From Kutzneria sp036403095 (lineage in GTDB: Bacteria; Actinomycetota; Actinomycetes; Mycobacteriales; Pseudonocardiaceae): DNA of 64,000 bases. The notes beneath the pieces are model-generated. The model did no database searches and was not told the origin of the DNA. It was given only the letters and a program-made list of their open reading frames with translations. Shown here piece by piece: positions 53,839-62,943 of this stretch (position 1 is its first letter; the number at the start of each line of letters is the position of its first letter). The DNA lies in contig DASWRQ010000006.1 in NCBI GenBank assembly GCA_036403095.1, positions 1 through 64,000 of the forward strand, written 5' to 3'. Both the position numbers and the translations under genes were made by a program.

Positions 53839-55106
53839 GCCTCGACCAGGCCCGTGCGGTGGCCGATGCCGTGCTGTACGAGGGATATCTGCTGTACCCG
53901 TACCGGGCGTCGGCGGTGAAGAACCAGCTGCGCTGGCAGTTCGGCGTGCTGATGCCGCCCGGGTATCCCGAGGAGGCGTCGACATCCGTGACGCAGCTGC
54001 TGGTGGAGCCGTCCCTGCACAGCTCCCTGCACGTCCGGCTGCGGTTCCTCCAGGTCCAGGCCCGCACGGTCGTGGTCGACGGCGCGGAGGTGCCGTCGGC
54101 GGTCGTGGACGGCACGGAGTGGACCACGTGGGACGAGGCGGTGGAGCAGGAGGTCGACGCCGTGGTGCGGTTCGCCGACCTGCTGGCCGGCGACAACACC
54201 GTGCCGTTCACCGTCGACGGCGGCGCCGTTGAGGATCAGCTGTCGCCTTCGGTGCGCCTGGTGCGGCGGCGGTGGCCGCTGTCCGGGTCGATCACGCTGC
54301 GCGCCGATGCCCTGCCCGGGCCGTACGGGGCGTCCCGGCTTTCCGTCACCGTGGCGAATGTGTCGGCCGGCGAGGGCTCCACCCGTGACGAGGCCCAGCG
54401 GGATGTGGCACTGCGGCATGCGTTGATCGCCGCGCACAGCCTGATGTCGGTGTCGGCCGGGCGGTTCGTGTCGATGGTCGACCCGCCGCAGTGGGCCAAG
54501 CCGGCCGTGGCCGAATGCCGCTGCGAGCGGACTTGGCCGGTGCTGGTCGGCTCGGCCGACACCGTGCTGTCCTCGCCGATCATCCTCTACGACTACCCGT
54601 CGATCGCCGAGGAGAGCGCCGGCGAGCTGTTCGACGGCCTGGAGATCGACGAGATCCTCACGCTGCGCACGATGGCCCTGACCGACGAGGAAAAGCGCGA
54701 GGCGCGGGCCACCGATCCGCGGGCGGCGGCGATCGTGGACCGGGTGGACGCGATGCCGCCAGAGCTGCTGGACCGCCTGCACGGCACGGTCCGCTACCTG
54801 CGCTCGGTCACCGAGCAGGAGAAGCCCTGGTGGGATCCGGGGGCCGACACGAGCGTGGATCCCGACACCGACAGCGTGGTCATCGACGGCGTGCGGGTCG
54901 CGCGGGGCTCGCGCGTGCGACTGCGGCCGGGACTGCGGCGGGCCGACGCGCAGGACATGTTCCTGCACGGGCGGGAGGCGACCGTGCAGGCCGTGCTGCA
55001 CGACGTGGACGGCGACCTGCACGTGGCCGTGACGATCGACGGCGACCTGGATCCCTCCTACGGCCGGTTCCGCTACTTCTCCACCGAGGAGGTCGAGCCG
55101 CTGTGA
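53835..55106 (+). CDS. uncharacterised hydrogenase-operon protein
   Basis: A 423-residue protein I cannot assign. It begins VSLDQARAVADAVLYEGYLLYPYRAS, contains an internal SPIILYDYPSIAEESAGELFDGLEIDE, a low-complexity acidic linker (DPGADTSVDPDTDSV), and ends with a small SH3-like or KOW-like stretch (RVRLRPGLRRADAQDMFLHG) plus VAVTIDGDLD. No signal peptide or membrane helix; two isolated cysteines only. It is coupled by GTGA overlaps on both sides, directly ahead of the maturation protease, so a role in hydrogenase assembly is likely by context only. Confidence 0.75.
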   Translation: MSLDQARAVADAVLYEGYLLYPYRASAVKNQLRWQFGVLMPPGYPEEASTSVTQLLVEPSLHSSLHVRLRFLQVQARTVVVDGAEVPSAVVDGTEWTTWDEAVEQEVDAVVRFADLLAGDNTVPFTVDGGAVEDQLSPSVRLVRRRWPLSGSITLRADALPGPYGASRLSVTVANVSAGEGSTRDEAQRDVALRHALIAAHSLMSVSAGRFVSMVDPPQWAKPAVAECRCERTWPVLVGSADTVLSSPIILYDYPSIAEESAGELFDGLEIDEILTLRTMALTDEEKREARATDPRAAAIVDRVDAMPPELLDRLHGTVRYLRSVTEQEKPWWDPGADTSVDPDTDSVVIDGVRVARGSRVRLRPGLRRADAQDMFLHGREATVQAVLHDVDGDLHVAVTIDGDLDPSYGRFRYFSTEEVEPL

Positions 55107-55576
55107 GCGTGCTGATCGCGGGCGTGGGCAACATCTTCCTCGGCGACGACGGCTTCGGCGTCGAGGTGGCCCGGCGGCTGTCCACTGTGGACATGCCGGC
55201 CGGGGTGCAGGTCCGTGACTACGGCGTGTCGGGCATGCATCTGGCGTTCGACCTGCTCGACGGCTTCGACACGACCATTCTCGTCGACGCCACCGCGCGC
55301 GGCGACGCCCCCGGCACGGTGTACGTCCTGGAACTCGACCCCGTGACCGAACCGGTCGGCTCTGTCGACGCTCACGGGATGCAGCCCGACTTGGTGCTGG
55401 GGCTGCTGGCGATGCTCGGCGGCTCGTGCCCACGGGTGCTGTTGGTGGGCTGCGAGCCGGCGAGTGTGACCGACCACATCGGACTGTCCCCACTGGTCGC
55501 GGCAGCCGTCGACGCGGCCGTGCGGACGGTGCTCGAACTCGTGGAGGTGTGTGATGTGCCTGGGCATTCCCGGTGA
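55103..55576 (+). CDS. hydrogenase maturation protease (HyaD/HycI family)
   Basis: A 157-residue endopeptidase that removes the C-terminal tail of the large subunit after nickel insertion. Nickel-binding positions match HybD-type enzymes: D16 in LGDDGFG (Glu in the enteric enzymes), D62 in LVDATARG, and H91 in VDAHGMQPD. GTG 55103 overlaps the preceding stop. The 3' end overlaps the hypC start by 23 bases. Its substrate is almost certainly the large subunit in this operon. Confidence 0.9.
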   Translation: MSVLIAGVGNIFLGDDGFGVEVARRLSTVDMPAGVQVRDYGVSGMHLAFDLLDGFDTTILVDATARGDAPGTVYVLELDPVTEPVGSVDAHGMQPDLVLGLLAMLGGSCPRVLLVGCEPASVTDHIGLSPLVAAAVDAAVRTVLELVEVCDVPGHSR

Positions 55577-55829
55577 GGTCATCGAGATCATGGCCGACCG
55601 GCCCGACCTGGCCAGGGTCGATGTCAGCGGCGTGAAGCGGGCCATCAACATCGGCCTGCTCGAGGGCGAGGACGTGATGCCGGGCGACTGGGTGCTCATC
55701 CACGTCGGCTTCGCGCTGTCCAAGATCGACGAGGCCGAGGCGCGCGCGGCCATGGAGTTCCTGGAGTCCATCGGCAAGGCCTACGAGGACGAGATGGCCG
55801 CGCTGGCCGCGTCCCGGATCGAGGAGTGA
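55554..55829 (+). CDS. hypC: hydrogenase assembly chaperone HypC
   Basis: A 91-residue HypC/HupF chaperone with the canonical MCLGIPGEVIEIM start (Cys2 binds the Fe(CN)2CO unit) and the C-terminal helix ESIGKAYEDEMAALAASR. It works with HypD, receiving the iron ligand complex and passing it to the large-subunit precursor. It lies in the run hypC-hypD-hypE-hypA-hypB and overlaps the protease gene. It is the second HypC-type protein of the locus. Confidence 0.94.
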   Translation: MCLGIPGEVIEIMADRPDLARVDVSGVKRAINIGLLEGEDVMPGDWVLIHVGFALSKIDEAEARAAMEFLESIGKAYEDEMAALAASRIEE

Positions 55830-55832
55830 GCC

Positions 55833-56960
55833 GTGCGTTTCGTCGACGAGTTCCGCGACGCCGACAAGGCGAGGGCGCTGGCGTCGAAGATCGCCGGGCT
55901 GTGCGCGCCCGGGCGTCGCTACAAGTTCATGGAGGTCTGCGGCGGCCACACCCACACCATCTACAAGCACGGGCTGGAGGACTACCTGCCCGAGCAGGTG
56001 CAGCTGGTGCACGGGCCGGGCTGCCCGGTGTGCGTGATCCCGATGGGCCGGGTCGACGACGCCATCCACATCGCCCGCCGGCCCGACGTGCTGATGACCT
56101 CGTTCGGGGACATGATGCGGGTACCGGGCAGCGGCGGGAACTTCTTCGACTCCAACGCCGAGGGCACCAACATCCGCATGGTGTACTCCCCGCTGGACTC
56201 GCTGAAACTGGCCCGCCAGCACCCGGACAAGCAGGTCGTGTTCATGGCCATCGGGTTCGAGACGACCGCGCCGTCCACCGCGATGACGCTGCTACGCGCG
56301 GCCGCCGAGGGTTTGGACAACTTCTCGGTGTTCTGCAACCACGTGACGATCATTCCGGCCATCAAGGCCATCCTGGACTCCCCCGACCTGCGGCTGGACG
56401 GCTTCATCGGGCCGGGGCACGTGTCCACGGTGATCGGCTGCCGCCCGTACGAGTTCATCGCCGCCCAGTACGGCAAGCCGGTGGTGGTGGCCGGGTTCGA
56501 GCCGCTGGACATCCTCCAGTCGATCTACCTGCTGATGCTCCAGCTGCACGAGGGCCGCTCGGTGGTGGAGAACCAGTACTCGCGGGTCGTGCCGTGGGCG
56601 GGCAACCCGGTGGCGTTGCGGGTGATCAACCAGACCATGCAGCTGCGGCCCTACTTCGAGTGGCGCGGGCTGGGTTTCATCTCGCACTCGGCGCTGCGCG
56701 TGCGTGACGAGTACGCCGCCTTCGACGCCGAGGCCAAGTTCTCGGTGCCCGGGGTGCGGGTGGCCGATCCGAAGGCGTGCCAGTGCGGCGAGGTGCTCAA
56801 AGGCGTGCTGAAACCGTGGGAGTGCAAGGTGTTCGGCACCGCCTGCACGCCGGAGACGCCGATCGGCACGTGCATGGTGTCGCCCGAGGGCGCCTGCGCG
56901 GCGTACTACAACTTCGGCCGGTTCAGCCGCAAGCGCGTGCAGGAGGTGAGCATCTCGTGA
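55833..56960 (+). CDS. hypD: hydrogenase formation protein HypD
   Basis: A 375-residue Fe-S protein scaffold on which the Fe(CN)2CO moiety is assembled. Conserved motifs: EVCGGHTHTIYKHGLEDYLP (including the catalytic CGGHTH), HGPGCPVCVIPMGRVD (GPGCPVC), FETTAPSTA, and C-terminal cluster cysteines in CQCGEVLKG...WECKVFGTACTPE. GTG 55833 comes three bases after the hypC stop. The 3' end overlaps hypE by four bases. Confidence 0.95.
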   Translation: MRFVDEFRDADKARALASKIAGLCAPGRRYKFMEVCGGHTHTIYKHGLEDYLPEQVQLVHGPGCPVCVIPMGRVDDAIHIARRPDVLMTSFGDMMRVPGSGGNFFDSNAEGTNIRMVYSPLDSLKLARQHPDKQVVFMAIGFETTAPSTAMTLLRAAAEGLDNFSVFCNHVTIIPAIKAILDSPDLRLDGFIGPGHVSTVIGCRPYEFIAAQYGKPVVVAGFEPLDILQSIYLLMLQLHEGRSVVENQYSRVVPWAGNPVALRVINQTMQLRPYFEWRGLGFISHSALRVRDEYAAFDAEAKFSVPGVRVADPKACQCGEVLKGVLKPWECKVFGTACTPETPIGTCMVSPEGACAAYYNFGRFSRKRVQEVSIS

Positions 56961-58030
56961 TCGACCGCGAGCAGCAGGTGCTGGACCGGATCGAACGCCA
57001 GCGGCGGCGGCCGGCCAAGGTCCGCGAGGAGCGGATCACGCTGTCGCACGGCGCCGGCGGCAAGGCCACCCACACCCTGATCGAGGCGGTGTTCCTGCAC
57101 GGTTTCGGCAATCCCCTGCTGGCGCCGCTGGAGGACGCCGCCCGGCTGCGGGTCGGCGACGCCCGGCTGGCGCTGACCACGGATTCCTACGTGGTGTCGC
57201 CGCTGTTCTTTCCCGGCGGGGACATCGGGGACCTGGCGGTGAACGGGACCGTGAACGACCTGGCCGTGTCCGGGGCGACGCCGCTGTACCTGACCTGCGG
57301 ATTCATTCTGGAGGAGGGCTTCCCGATCGCCGACCTGACCCGGATCGTGGCCTCCATGCGGGCCGCGGCCGACCGGGCCGGGGTCGTGATCGTCACCGGC
57401 GACACGAAGGTGGTGCAGCGGGGCAAGGCCGACGGCTGCTTCATCAACACGGCCGGCATCGGCGTCGTGGAAGGCACCTCGGACTTCGGAGTTTCCGCAG
57501 TTCAGCCCGGAGACGCGATCTTGGTTTCCGGGCCGATCGGCGAGCACGGCGTGACGATCATGCTGGCCCGGGGCGAGCTGGACATCGAGGCCGACCTGAT
57601 CTCGGACACCGCCCCGCTCAACGGCGTGATCTCCGAGCTGCTGGCGGCGTGCGGCGGGGTCCACGCCATGCGCGACGCCACGCGGGGCGGGGTGGCGACG
57701 ATCCTCAACGAGATCGCCACCGACGCGCAGGTGTCGGTGGTCGTCGACGAGAACGCCATCCCGGTGCGGGCCGAGGTCCGCGGCGCGTCCGAGCTGTTGG
57801 GCATCGATCCGCTGTACGTGGCGTGCGAGGGCCGGTTCGTCGCGGCGGTCGCCGGTGACCAGGCCGACACGGCGCTGGCGGCGCTGCGCAAGCATCCGTT
57901 GGGGACCGAGGCGGCGATCATCGGGCACGTGTTGGCCGATCAGCCGGGCATGGTGCTGCTCAACACCGCGTTCGGCGGGACCCGGATCGTCGACATGCTC
58001 GTCGGCGATCCGCTGCCCCGGATCTGCTGA
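56957..58030 (+). CDS. hypE: hydrogenase maturation protein HypE
   Basis: A 357-residue AIR-synthase-like ATPase that dehydrates a carbamoylated C-terminal cysteine to thiocyanate, the cyanide donor. ATP-binding core: SHGAGGKATHTLIE, TDSYVVSPLFFPGGDIGDLA, NGTVNDLAVSGATP, TGDTKVV, RDATRGGVATILNE. The C terminus ends PRIC with the catalytic cysteine C357. GTG 56957 overlaps the hypD stop. It acts with HypF, encoded on the other strand about 2.7 kb away. Confidence 0.95.
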   Translation: MIDREQQVLDRIERQRRRPAKVREERITLSHGAGGKATHTLIEAVFLHGFGNPLLAPLEDAARLRVGDARLALTTDSYVVSPLFFPGGDIGDLAVNGTVNDLAVSGATPLYLTCGFILEEGFPIADLTRIVASMRAAADRAGVVIVTGDTKVVQRGKADGCFINTAGIGVVEGTSDFGVSAVQPGDAILVSGPIGEHGVTIMLARGELDIEADLISDTAPLNGVISELLAACGGVHAMRDATRGGVATILNEIATDAQVSVVVDENAIPVRAEVRGASELLGIDPLYVACEGRFVAAVAGDQADTALAALRKHPLGTEAAIIGHVLADQPGMVLLNTAFGGTRIVDMLVGDPLPRIC

Positions 58031-58031
58031 C

Positions 58032-58400
58032 ATGCACGAGCTGTCGCTGACCCAGGGCATCGTGACGGCGATCACCGACCGGCTGGGTGCGCGCCGGGTG
58101 GTCATGGTGCGGGTGGAGATCGGGAAGCTGTCCGGGGTCGTGGTCGACTCCGTGCGGTTCTGCTTCGACCTGGTCGTCGCCGGCACGTCGCTGGACGGCG
58201 CGCGGCTGGAGATCGTCGAGCCCGGCGGGCGGGCATCGTGCCGGACGTGCGGCGTCGAGTTCCTGACCGACGACCCGATCCTGTTGTGCCCGTGCGGTTC
58301 CAGCGACGTCTCGGTGCTCGCCGGGACGGAACTGCTGATCAAGGCGGTTCGACTGGCCCCGGTGGAGGTGGAGCCCGATGTGCGCGACCTGCGGGTGTGA
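58032..58400 (+). CDS. hypA: nickel-insertion protein HypA
   Basis: A 122-residue HypA: MHELSLTQGI with the nickel ligand H2, and a zinc domain with C70xxC73 and C86xC88 (CRTC, CPCG; the second pair is one residue closer than the usual CxxC). It delivers nickel with HypB. The ATG comes one base after hypE, and the gene overlaps hypB by 23 bases, so these are tightly coupled. Confidence 0.92.
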   Translation: MHELSLTQGIVTAITDRLGARRVVMVRVEIGKLSGVVVDSVRFCFDLVVAGTSLDGARLEIVEPGGRASCRTCGVEFLTDDPILLCPCGSSDVSVLAGTELLIKAVRLAPVEVEPDVRDLRV

Positions 58401-59043
58401 GGACCACTCCCACGGCACGGTGATCAACCTGGAGGAGCGGCTGCTGGCCCGCAACGACCACCTGGCCGCCCACGTGCGGGAGTGGCTGGCCGGCATCGAC
58501 GTGCGGGCCTACAACCTGATGAGCTCCCCCGGCTCCGGCAAGACCACGCTGCTCGAGCGGACCGTGCGGGAGCTGGGCGTGCCGTGCTCGGTGATCGAGG
58601 GCGACCAGGAGACCGCCTTCGACGCCGACCGCATCCGCGCCACCGGCGTGCCCGCCGTGCAGGTCAACACCGGGGCCGGCTGCCACCTCGACGCCGTGAT
58701 GGTGCGCAAGGCATTGGCCGAGCTCGAACCGGCCGCCGGCTCGGTGGTGTTCGTGGAGAACGTCGGCAATCTCGTCTGCCCGGCCCTGTTCGATCTGGGC
58801 GAGACCGGGCGGGTGGTGATCCTCTCGGTGACCGAGGGCGAGGACAAGCCGCTCAAGTACCCGCATCTCGTGCGCACCGGCGACGTCGTCCTGCTCAACA
58901 AGGTGGACCTGCTGCCGTACCTGGACTTCTCGGTCGACCACTTCCTGCGCTGCCTGCGCCAGGTCAATCCGCACGCCCCGGTGTTCCGCGTGTCCGCCCG
59001 CACCGGCGAGGGCCTGGCCGACTGGTACGGGTGGCTGTCTTAG
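58378..59043 (+). CDS. hypB: hydrogenase nickel-incorporation GTPase HypB
   Basis: A 221-residue SIMIBI-class GTPase. The N-terminal metal site CATCGC is followed by only a short His tract (CEDHSH), then the P-loop NLMSSPGSGKTTLLE, the switch and base motifs VENVGNLVCPALFD and LLNKVDLLPY, and the internal metal-binding HLDAV region with the Cys of GAGCH. It energises nickel transfer by HypA. It is the last gene in the main operon, which has run from 47484 with almost no gaps. Confidence 0.94.
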   Translation: MCATCGCEDHSHGTVINLEERLLARNDHLAAHVREWLAGIDVRAYNLMSSPGSGKTTLLERTVRELGVPCSVIEGDQETAFDADRIRATGVPAVQVNTGAGCHLDAVMVRKALAELEPAAGSVVFVENVGNLVCPALFDLGETGRVVILSVTEGEDKPLKYPHLVRTGDVVLLNKVDLLPYLDFSVDHFLRCLRQVNPHAPVFRVSARTGEGLADWYGWLS

Positions 59044-59088
59044 TGGAAATGGGGTGCGTGGGGTTCGCGGGTGCTGTTGCATGATCGG

Positions 59089-59685
59089 ATGGGCCCATTG
59101 GACTCCTTGCGGCTGGCCGTCGAGCGGACGCGTGCGCTGACCCTCGACCGGCCGGCCACCGGCCTGAGCCATGACGACGCCGACGACACCGCCGGCACGA
59201 TCAGCACCGACAGCGCCCGCGGCTTCGACCCGTTCCCGCTGCTGCGGGCCCTGCACGCCGCCGGCGCACGTGTGGCCGTGATCGGGCAGGTCGCCGGCAT
59301 CCTGCACGGCTCCCAGGAGCTGACCGGCGATCTTGACCTCCTGTGGGACGGCTCCCCCGCCCAGGCGCCGGCACTGGTCCAGGCCTTCACTTCCGTCGGC
59401 GCTGAGCTCGTCGACGACGATCTGCGTCCCGTCCCGCTGGCTGTGCCGGCGTTTCTGCTGCCCAAGGTCCAGTTCTCGTCGCCGCAGGCCAGCGGGGACC
59501 TCTGCACTCCCGCGCTGCCGTGGGGGTCGCTGGACGTGGGCGACTTCCTCGTCCGTGCCCTGACTGTGTCCGATGTGGACGGTCTGGTGGTGCACTACCT
59601 GCGCCGCGACGACCTCGTGCTCATGCGGCGTGCGGTGGGCCGCCCCAAGGACGTTCGGCGGGCCGAGGAGCTCGAACGCCTGTGA
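59089..59685 (+). CDS. nucleotidyltransferase-like protein
   Basis: A 198-residue protein whose centre (VAVIGQVAGILHGSQELTGD then LDLLWDG) looks like the G[x]n-DxD core of MNT/pol-beta-type nucleotidyltransferases, as in proteins paired with toxins or annotated DUF6036-like. The C-terminal DDLVLMRRAVGRPKDVRRAE fits the 'HxxLKxxAGRxKDxxD' type helix of such proteins. GTG 59071 is an alternative start. It lies 45 bases after hypB on the same strand but has no known tie to hydrogenase. No HEPN partner is nearby. Confidence 0.62.
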   Translation: MGPLDSLRLAVERTRALTLDRPATGLSHDDADDTAGTISTDSARGFDPFPLLRALHAAGARVAVIGQVAGILHGSQELTGDLDLLWDGSPAQAPALVQAFTSVGAELVDDDLRPVPLAVPAFLLPKVQFSSPQASGDLCTPALPWGSLDVGDFLVRALTVSDVDGLVVHYLRRDDLVLMRRAVGRPKDVRRAEELERL

Positions 59686-59905
59686 GCGCCGTCGTCCGCC
59701 AGCCGGCCGAGCCACTCACTGCCCGATAGGGCTCGTCTTCAATCGTGTCGCTTGCCCCGTACCTGGCGGCCGACTGACCCGTCGAAACCCTGCGCTACCT
59801 GGTCGGGAGCCTGCACGGTTGGCCGCTCGGGCCGGGGTGCCGAGGAGCTTCCGCTGGGGTTACTCCCCGCCGTAGGCCCGGGCGGTTTCTGACAGACTGC
59901 TCGCC
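59686..59905. other. 220-base intergenic region
   Basis: No gene is apparent. Near its end CAGACT (59893-59898) stands seven bases before the GTG at 59906 and may be the -10 of a leaderless transcript. Confidence 0.3.
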
Positions 59906-60679
59906 GTGGCCGTGCCGGTTGAACAGTGGATCGCCGTCCGACGACTGCTCGACCAGTCGCGCCAGTCCCTTTCACTGTTGGCCGCTCGCCGCTATCCCGC
60001 GTCACGACTGGTGGCGGGCGCACCTTTTCTGGCCCTGTCGGTGCCGTCCGAGCCGGTGCCGACGTCTGATCTCCGGCTGATGTGGGCCGCGTCGCCGGCG
60101 TTCGCCGTGCCGACGCCGGATTTCCTGCCGTCCGGTTTCTCCTCGTACAGCGCGGCCATCGAGGCCGTCGAGCGGCCGGCGCTGTTCGAGAACCGGGACT
60201 GCCACCGGCTTCTCGACGTCTCCGGCCCGAACCTGACGTTCGGTCCCGGCGCCTACTTCGACAAGATCGACACCGCCGAGGCGCTGGCCCACGAGTTCTG
60301 TGGCGGCGGCACCGCCTTCCGGGACCGGTTGGGCGATCCGTTCGATCTCCGGTGTCGGTCGGTGATCCCCGACGTGCAGACCCTGCTGGTGAGCCGGGAC
60401 GGCCGCTTCGCGGCGCCCACCGGCGAGTTACCCCCGCTTGGCTCGGACCTGCATCGACTGGTCACTGGCGAGCACGCGCGGTCGTTCTACCTCGGCGTCG
60501 GCCTCGACCCGTTGACCCTCTCGGCCAGCATCCTCACGATCACGGTGGTCGATGCCCTGTCCGATGCCGTGCCCTTCACCGTCGAGGCGATTGAGCGGTT
60601 CCTGCGTGAGGAGCCGGTCACCCCGGCCGGCGCGGCCGTTCTTGCTCTCGCTGTTCGCGCCAACCTGCCCACGCCGTGA
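59906..60679 (+). CDS. uncharacterised actinobacterial protein
   Basis: A 257-residue soluble hypothetical protein. The centre reads NRDCHRLLDVSGPNLTFGPG then AYFDKIDTAEALAHEF and RDRLGDPFDLRCR. I recall this block from Streptomyces proteins that sit next to or are fused with XRE-type regulators, but no function is known. GTG 59906 is used, consistent with a leaderless start. It stands between hypB and hypF on the plus strand and is convergent with hypF (55-base gap). No link to hydrogenase is evident. Confidence 0.6.
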   Translation: MAVPVEQWIAVRRLLDQSRQSLSLLAARRYPASRLVAGAPFLALSVPSEPVPTSDLRLMWAASPAFAVPTPDFLPSGFSSYSAAIEAVERPALFENRDCHRLLDVSGPNLTFGPGAYFDKIDTAEALAHEFCGGGTAFRDRLGDPFDLRCRSVIPDVQTLLVSRDGRFAAPTGELPPLGSDLHRLVTGEHARSFYLGVGLDPLTLSASILTITVVDALSDAVPFTVEAIERFLREEPVTPAGAAVLALAVRANLPTP

Positions 60680-60734
60680 ACGCGTAGACGAGACCGAGCC
60701 GTCGGGGCGACCTTCGAGAGTGGGCTCGAAGCGG

Positions 60735-62909
60735 TCACCGGCACGCACTGATGGCGGCCTGGCCGAGACTGATGCCGCCGTCGTTGGTGGGCACGCGCCG
60801 GTGGACGAGAACCCGGAACCCGTTGTCCGCCAACAGGTTCATTGCCCGGATCTGGAGCAGCACGTTCTGGAAGACGCCGCCGGACAGCGCCACGGTGCTC
60901 AGTCCGGTGCGGTCACGGGCCTGCTGGCAACCCGCGAGGATGGCGGCGGCGACGCCGTTGTGGAAGCGGGCGGCCATCACCGGCCGGGGTGTCCCACGGT
61001 CGTCGAGGATGGCCCGCAGCAGGTCGACGCCTTGCACGATCAGGTCATCGACACGGACCGGATAGGCGTCGGTGATCATCGGATCGGCCAGCTGCTCCAG
61101 CTCGACGGCGGCCTGCCCCTCATAGTTGATCTCGTCACGGACGCTGAGCAACGCGGCGGCGGCGTCGAACAGGCGACCGGCACTGGACGTGAGCGGAGAG
61201 TTGATCCCCTTGTGTGCCATGGAGACCACGGCGTCCCATTCGGGGTGCCAGCCGCGGATCTCGGTGCCGAGGTAGGCGGCGGCCATGCGCCACGGCTGGC
61301 GGATCACGGCGGCGCCGCCGGGCATGGGCACGGTCGCCAGATGCCCGATACGCTCAAAGCCCGTCAACGAGGCGAGCAGGAACTCGCCGCCCCAGATGGT
61401 GCCGTCGGGGCCGTAGCCGGTGCCGTCGAAGGCCACGCCGATCACCGGCCCGGCCTCGCGGTTGTCGGCCAGGCAGGAGGCGATGTGGGCGTGGTGGTGC
61501 TGCACGCCCACAAGCTCAACGCCGTCCAACTGCTGGGCGTACTTGGTGGACAGGTAGTCGGGGTGCAGGTCGTGGGCCACCACACGCGGCGTGATCTCGA
61601 ACAGGCGGGAGAAGTGGTCGATGCCCTCGGCGAACGACCGGTAGGTCTCCAGGTTCTCCAGGTCGCCGATGTGGTGCGAGACGAAGGCGTGGTCGTCCTT
61701 GGCCAGGCAGAACGTGTTCTTCAGCTCCGCGCCGCAAGCCAGCACCGGCCGCTTGCAGCGCCGGGTCAACGTCACCGGCTCGGGCGCGTAGCCGCGCGAC
61801 CGCCGCAGCAGCGCGCCGGCCCGGACCACGGAGTCATCGGTGCGGATGTGGATGGGCCGGTTGTGGTCGAGCACCGCGTCCGCGATGTCGGCCAGCGGCG
61901 CCGCGTCGCGGTAGGCGATCGGCTCCTCGGACATGTTGCCGCTGGTCAGCACCATCGGCTCGCCGAGTTCGCGGAGCAGCAGGTGGTGCAGCGGCGTGTA
62001 CGGCAGCATCAGGCCCAGGTACCGGTTCCCCGGTGCCACCGCCTCGGCCACCGGTGCGTCGGCCAGCCGTGGCATCAGCACGATCGGCCTGCGGTGCCCC
62101 GTGAGGTCCGGTAGCGACTGCTCGTCGACCTCGCACAGCTCTCGGGCCTGGTACACGTCCGTGCACATGACGGCGAACGGCTTGTCCTCGCGGTGCTTGC
62201 GTGCCCGCAGCTCGGCGGCCGCGGCGGGATGGGATGCCGCCACGGCCAGGTGGTAGCCGCCGAGGCCCTTGATCGCGAGCACCTCCCCGCGCTTCAGCCG
62301 GCGGACGGCTTCGGCGAGGGGGTCCTCGGCGTCACCCAGCGTCAGGCTCGGACCGCAGTCGGGGCAGCAGGTGGGTTGGGCGTGGAACCTCCGGTCACGG
62401 GGATCCTCGTACTCGGCCCGGCACGGCCCGCACATCGCGAAGCCGGCCATGGTGGTCAGCGGGCGGTCGTAGGGGACGTCGCGGACGATGGTGAAGCGGG
62501 GACCGCAGTTGGTGCAGTTGACGAACGGGTAGCGGTAGCGGCGGTCGGCCGGGTCGAAAAGCTCACGCAGGCAGTCGTCGCAGGTGGCGGAGTCAGCCGA
62601 GACGAGGGTGTTGCGGGCGCCGTGGGCGGAGCTGAGGGCGATCTCGAAGCCGGACAGGCCGCGTGGGGGCGACTCGGTGACGCGGACGTGCTCGACGCGG
62701 GCCAGCGGTGGGGCGTCGCGCTCCAGCCGGGTGAGGAACTCGCTCACGTCCGCGGGCGCGCCTTCGATCTCGACGAAGACGCCGGCGACGTCGTTGCCGA
62801 CGCGGCCGGCCAGCCGCAGGCGGGTGGCCAGGGCGTGCACGTAGGGGCGGAAGCCGACGCCCTGCACGACCCCGTCGACCCGAACGTCACGGTGGATACG
62901 CCGGTCCAC
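60735..62909 (-). CDS. hypF: carbamoyltransferase HypF
   Basis: A 724-residue enzyme that makes and transfers carbamoyl groups to HypE for cyanide synthesis. Domains in order: acylphosphatase (1-90, DGVVQGVGFRPYVHAL), two zinc fingers (CDDCLRE...CTNCGPRF and CGPCRAEY...CCPDCGPSL), YrdC-like (about 190-370, LKRGEVLAIKGLGGYHLAV), and Kae1-like carbamoyltransferase (about 380-724, HDLHPDYLST and GVQHHHAHIASC metal motifs, SGGVFQN). The frame is open to 63191, but GTG 62909 gives the family's usual short lead before the acylphosphatase domain. It is the only hyp gene outside the main operon and is divergent from thymidine kinase. Confidence 0.94.
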   Translation of the reverse strand: MDRRIHRDVRVDGVVQGVGFRPYVHALATRLRLAGRVGNDVAGVFVEIEGAPADVSEFLTRLERDAPPLARVEHVRVTESPPRGLSGFEIALSSAHGARNTLVSADSATCDDCLRELFDPADRRYRYPFVNCTNCGPRFTIVRDVPYDRPLTTMAGFAMCGPCRAEYEDPRDRRFHAQPTCCPDCGPSLTLGDAEDPLAEAVRRLKRGEVLAIKGLGGYHLAVAASHPAAAAELRARKHREDKPFAVMCTDVYQARELCEVDEQSLPDLTGHRRPIVLMPRLADAPVAEAVAPGNRYLGLMLPYTPLHHLLLRELGEPMVLTSGNMSEEPIAYRDAAPLADIADAVLDHNRPIHIRTDDSVVRAGALLRRSRGYAPEPVTLTRRCKRPVLACGAELKNTFCLAKDDHAFVSHHIGDLENLETYRSFAEGIDHFSRLFEITPRVVAHDLHPDYLSTKYAQQLDGVELVGVQHHHAHIASCLADNREAGPVIGVAFDGTGYGPDGTIWGGEFLLASLTGFERIGHLATVPMPGGAAVIRQPWRMAAAYLGTEIRGWHPEWDAVVSMAHKGINSPLTSSAGRLFDAAAALLSVRDEINYEGQAAVELEQLADPMITDAYPVRVDDLIVQGVDLLRAILDDRGTPRPVMAARFHNGVAAAILAGCQQARDRTGLSTVALSGGVFQNVLLQIRAMNLLADNGFRVLVHRRVPTNDGGISLGQAAISACR

Positions 62910-62943
62910 GGGGCCAGTGTCGCACCCGTTAGGGTCACCCGCC

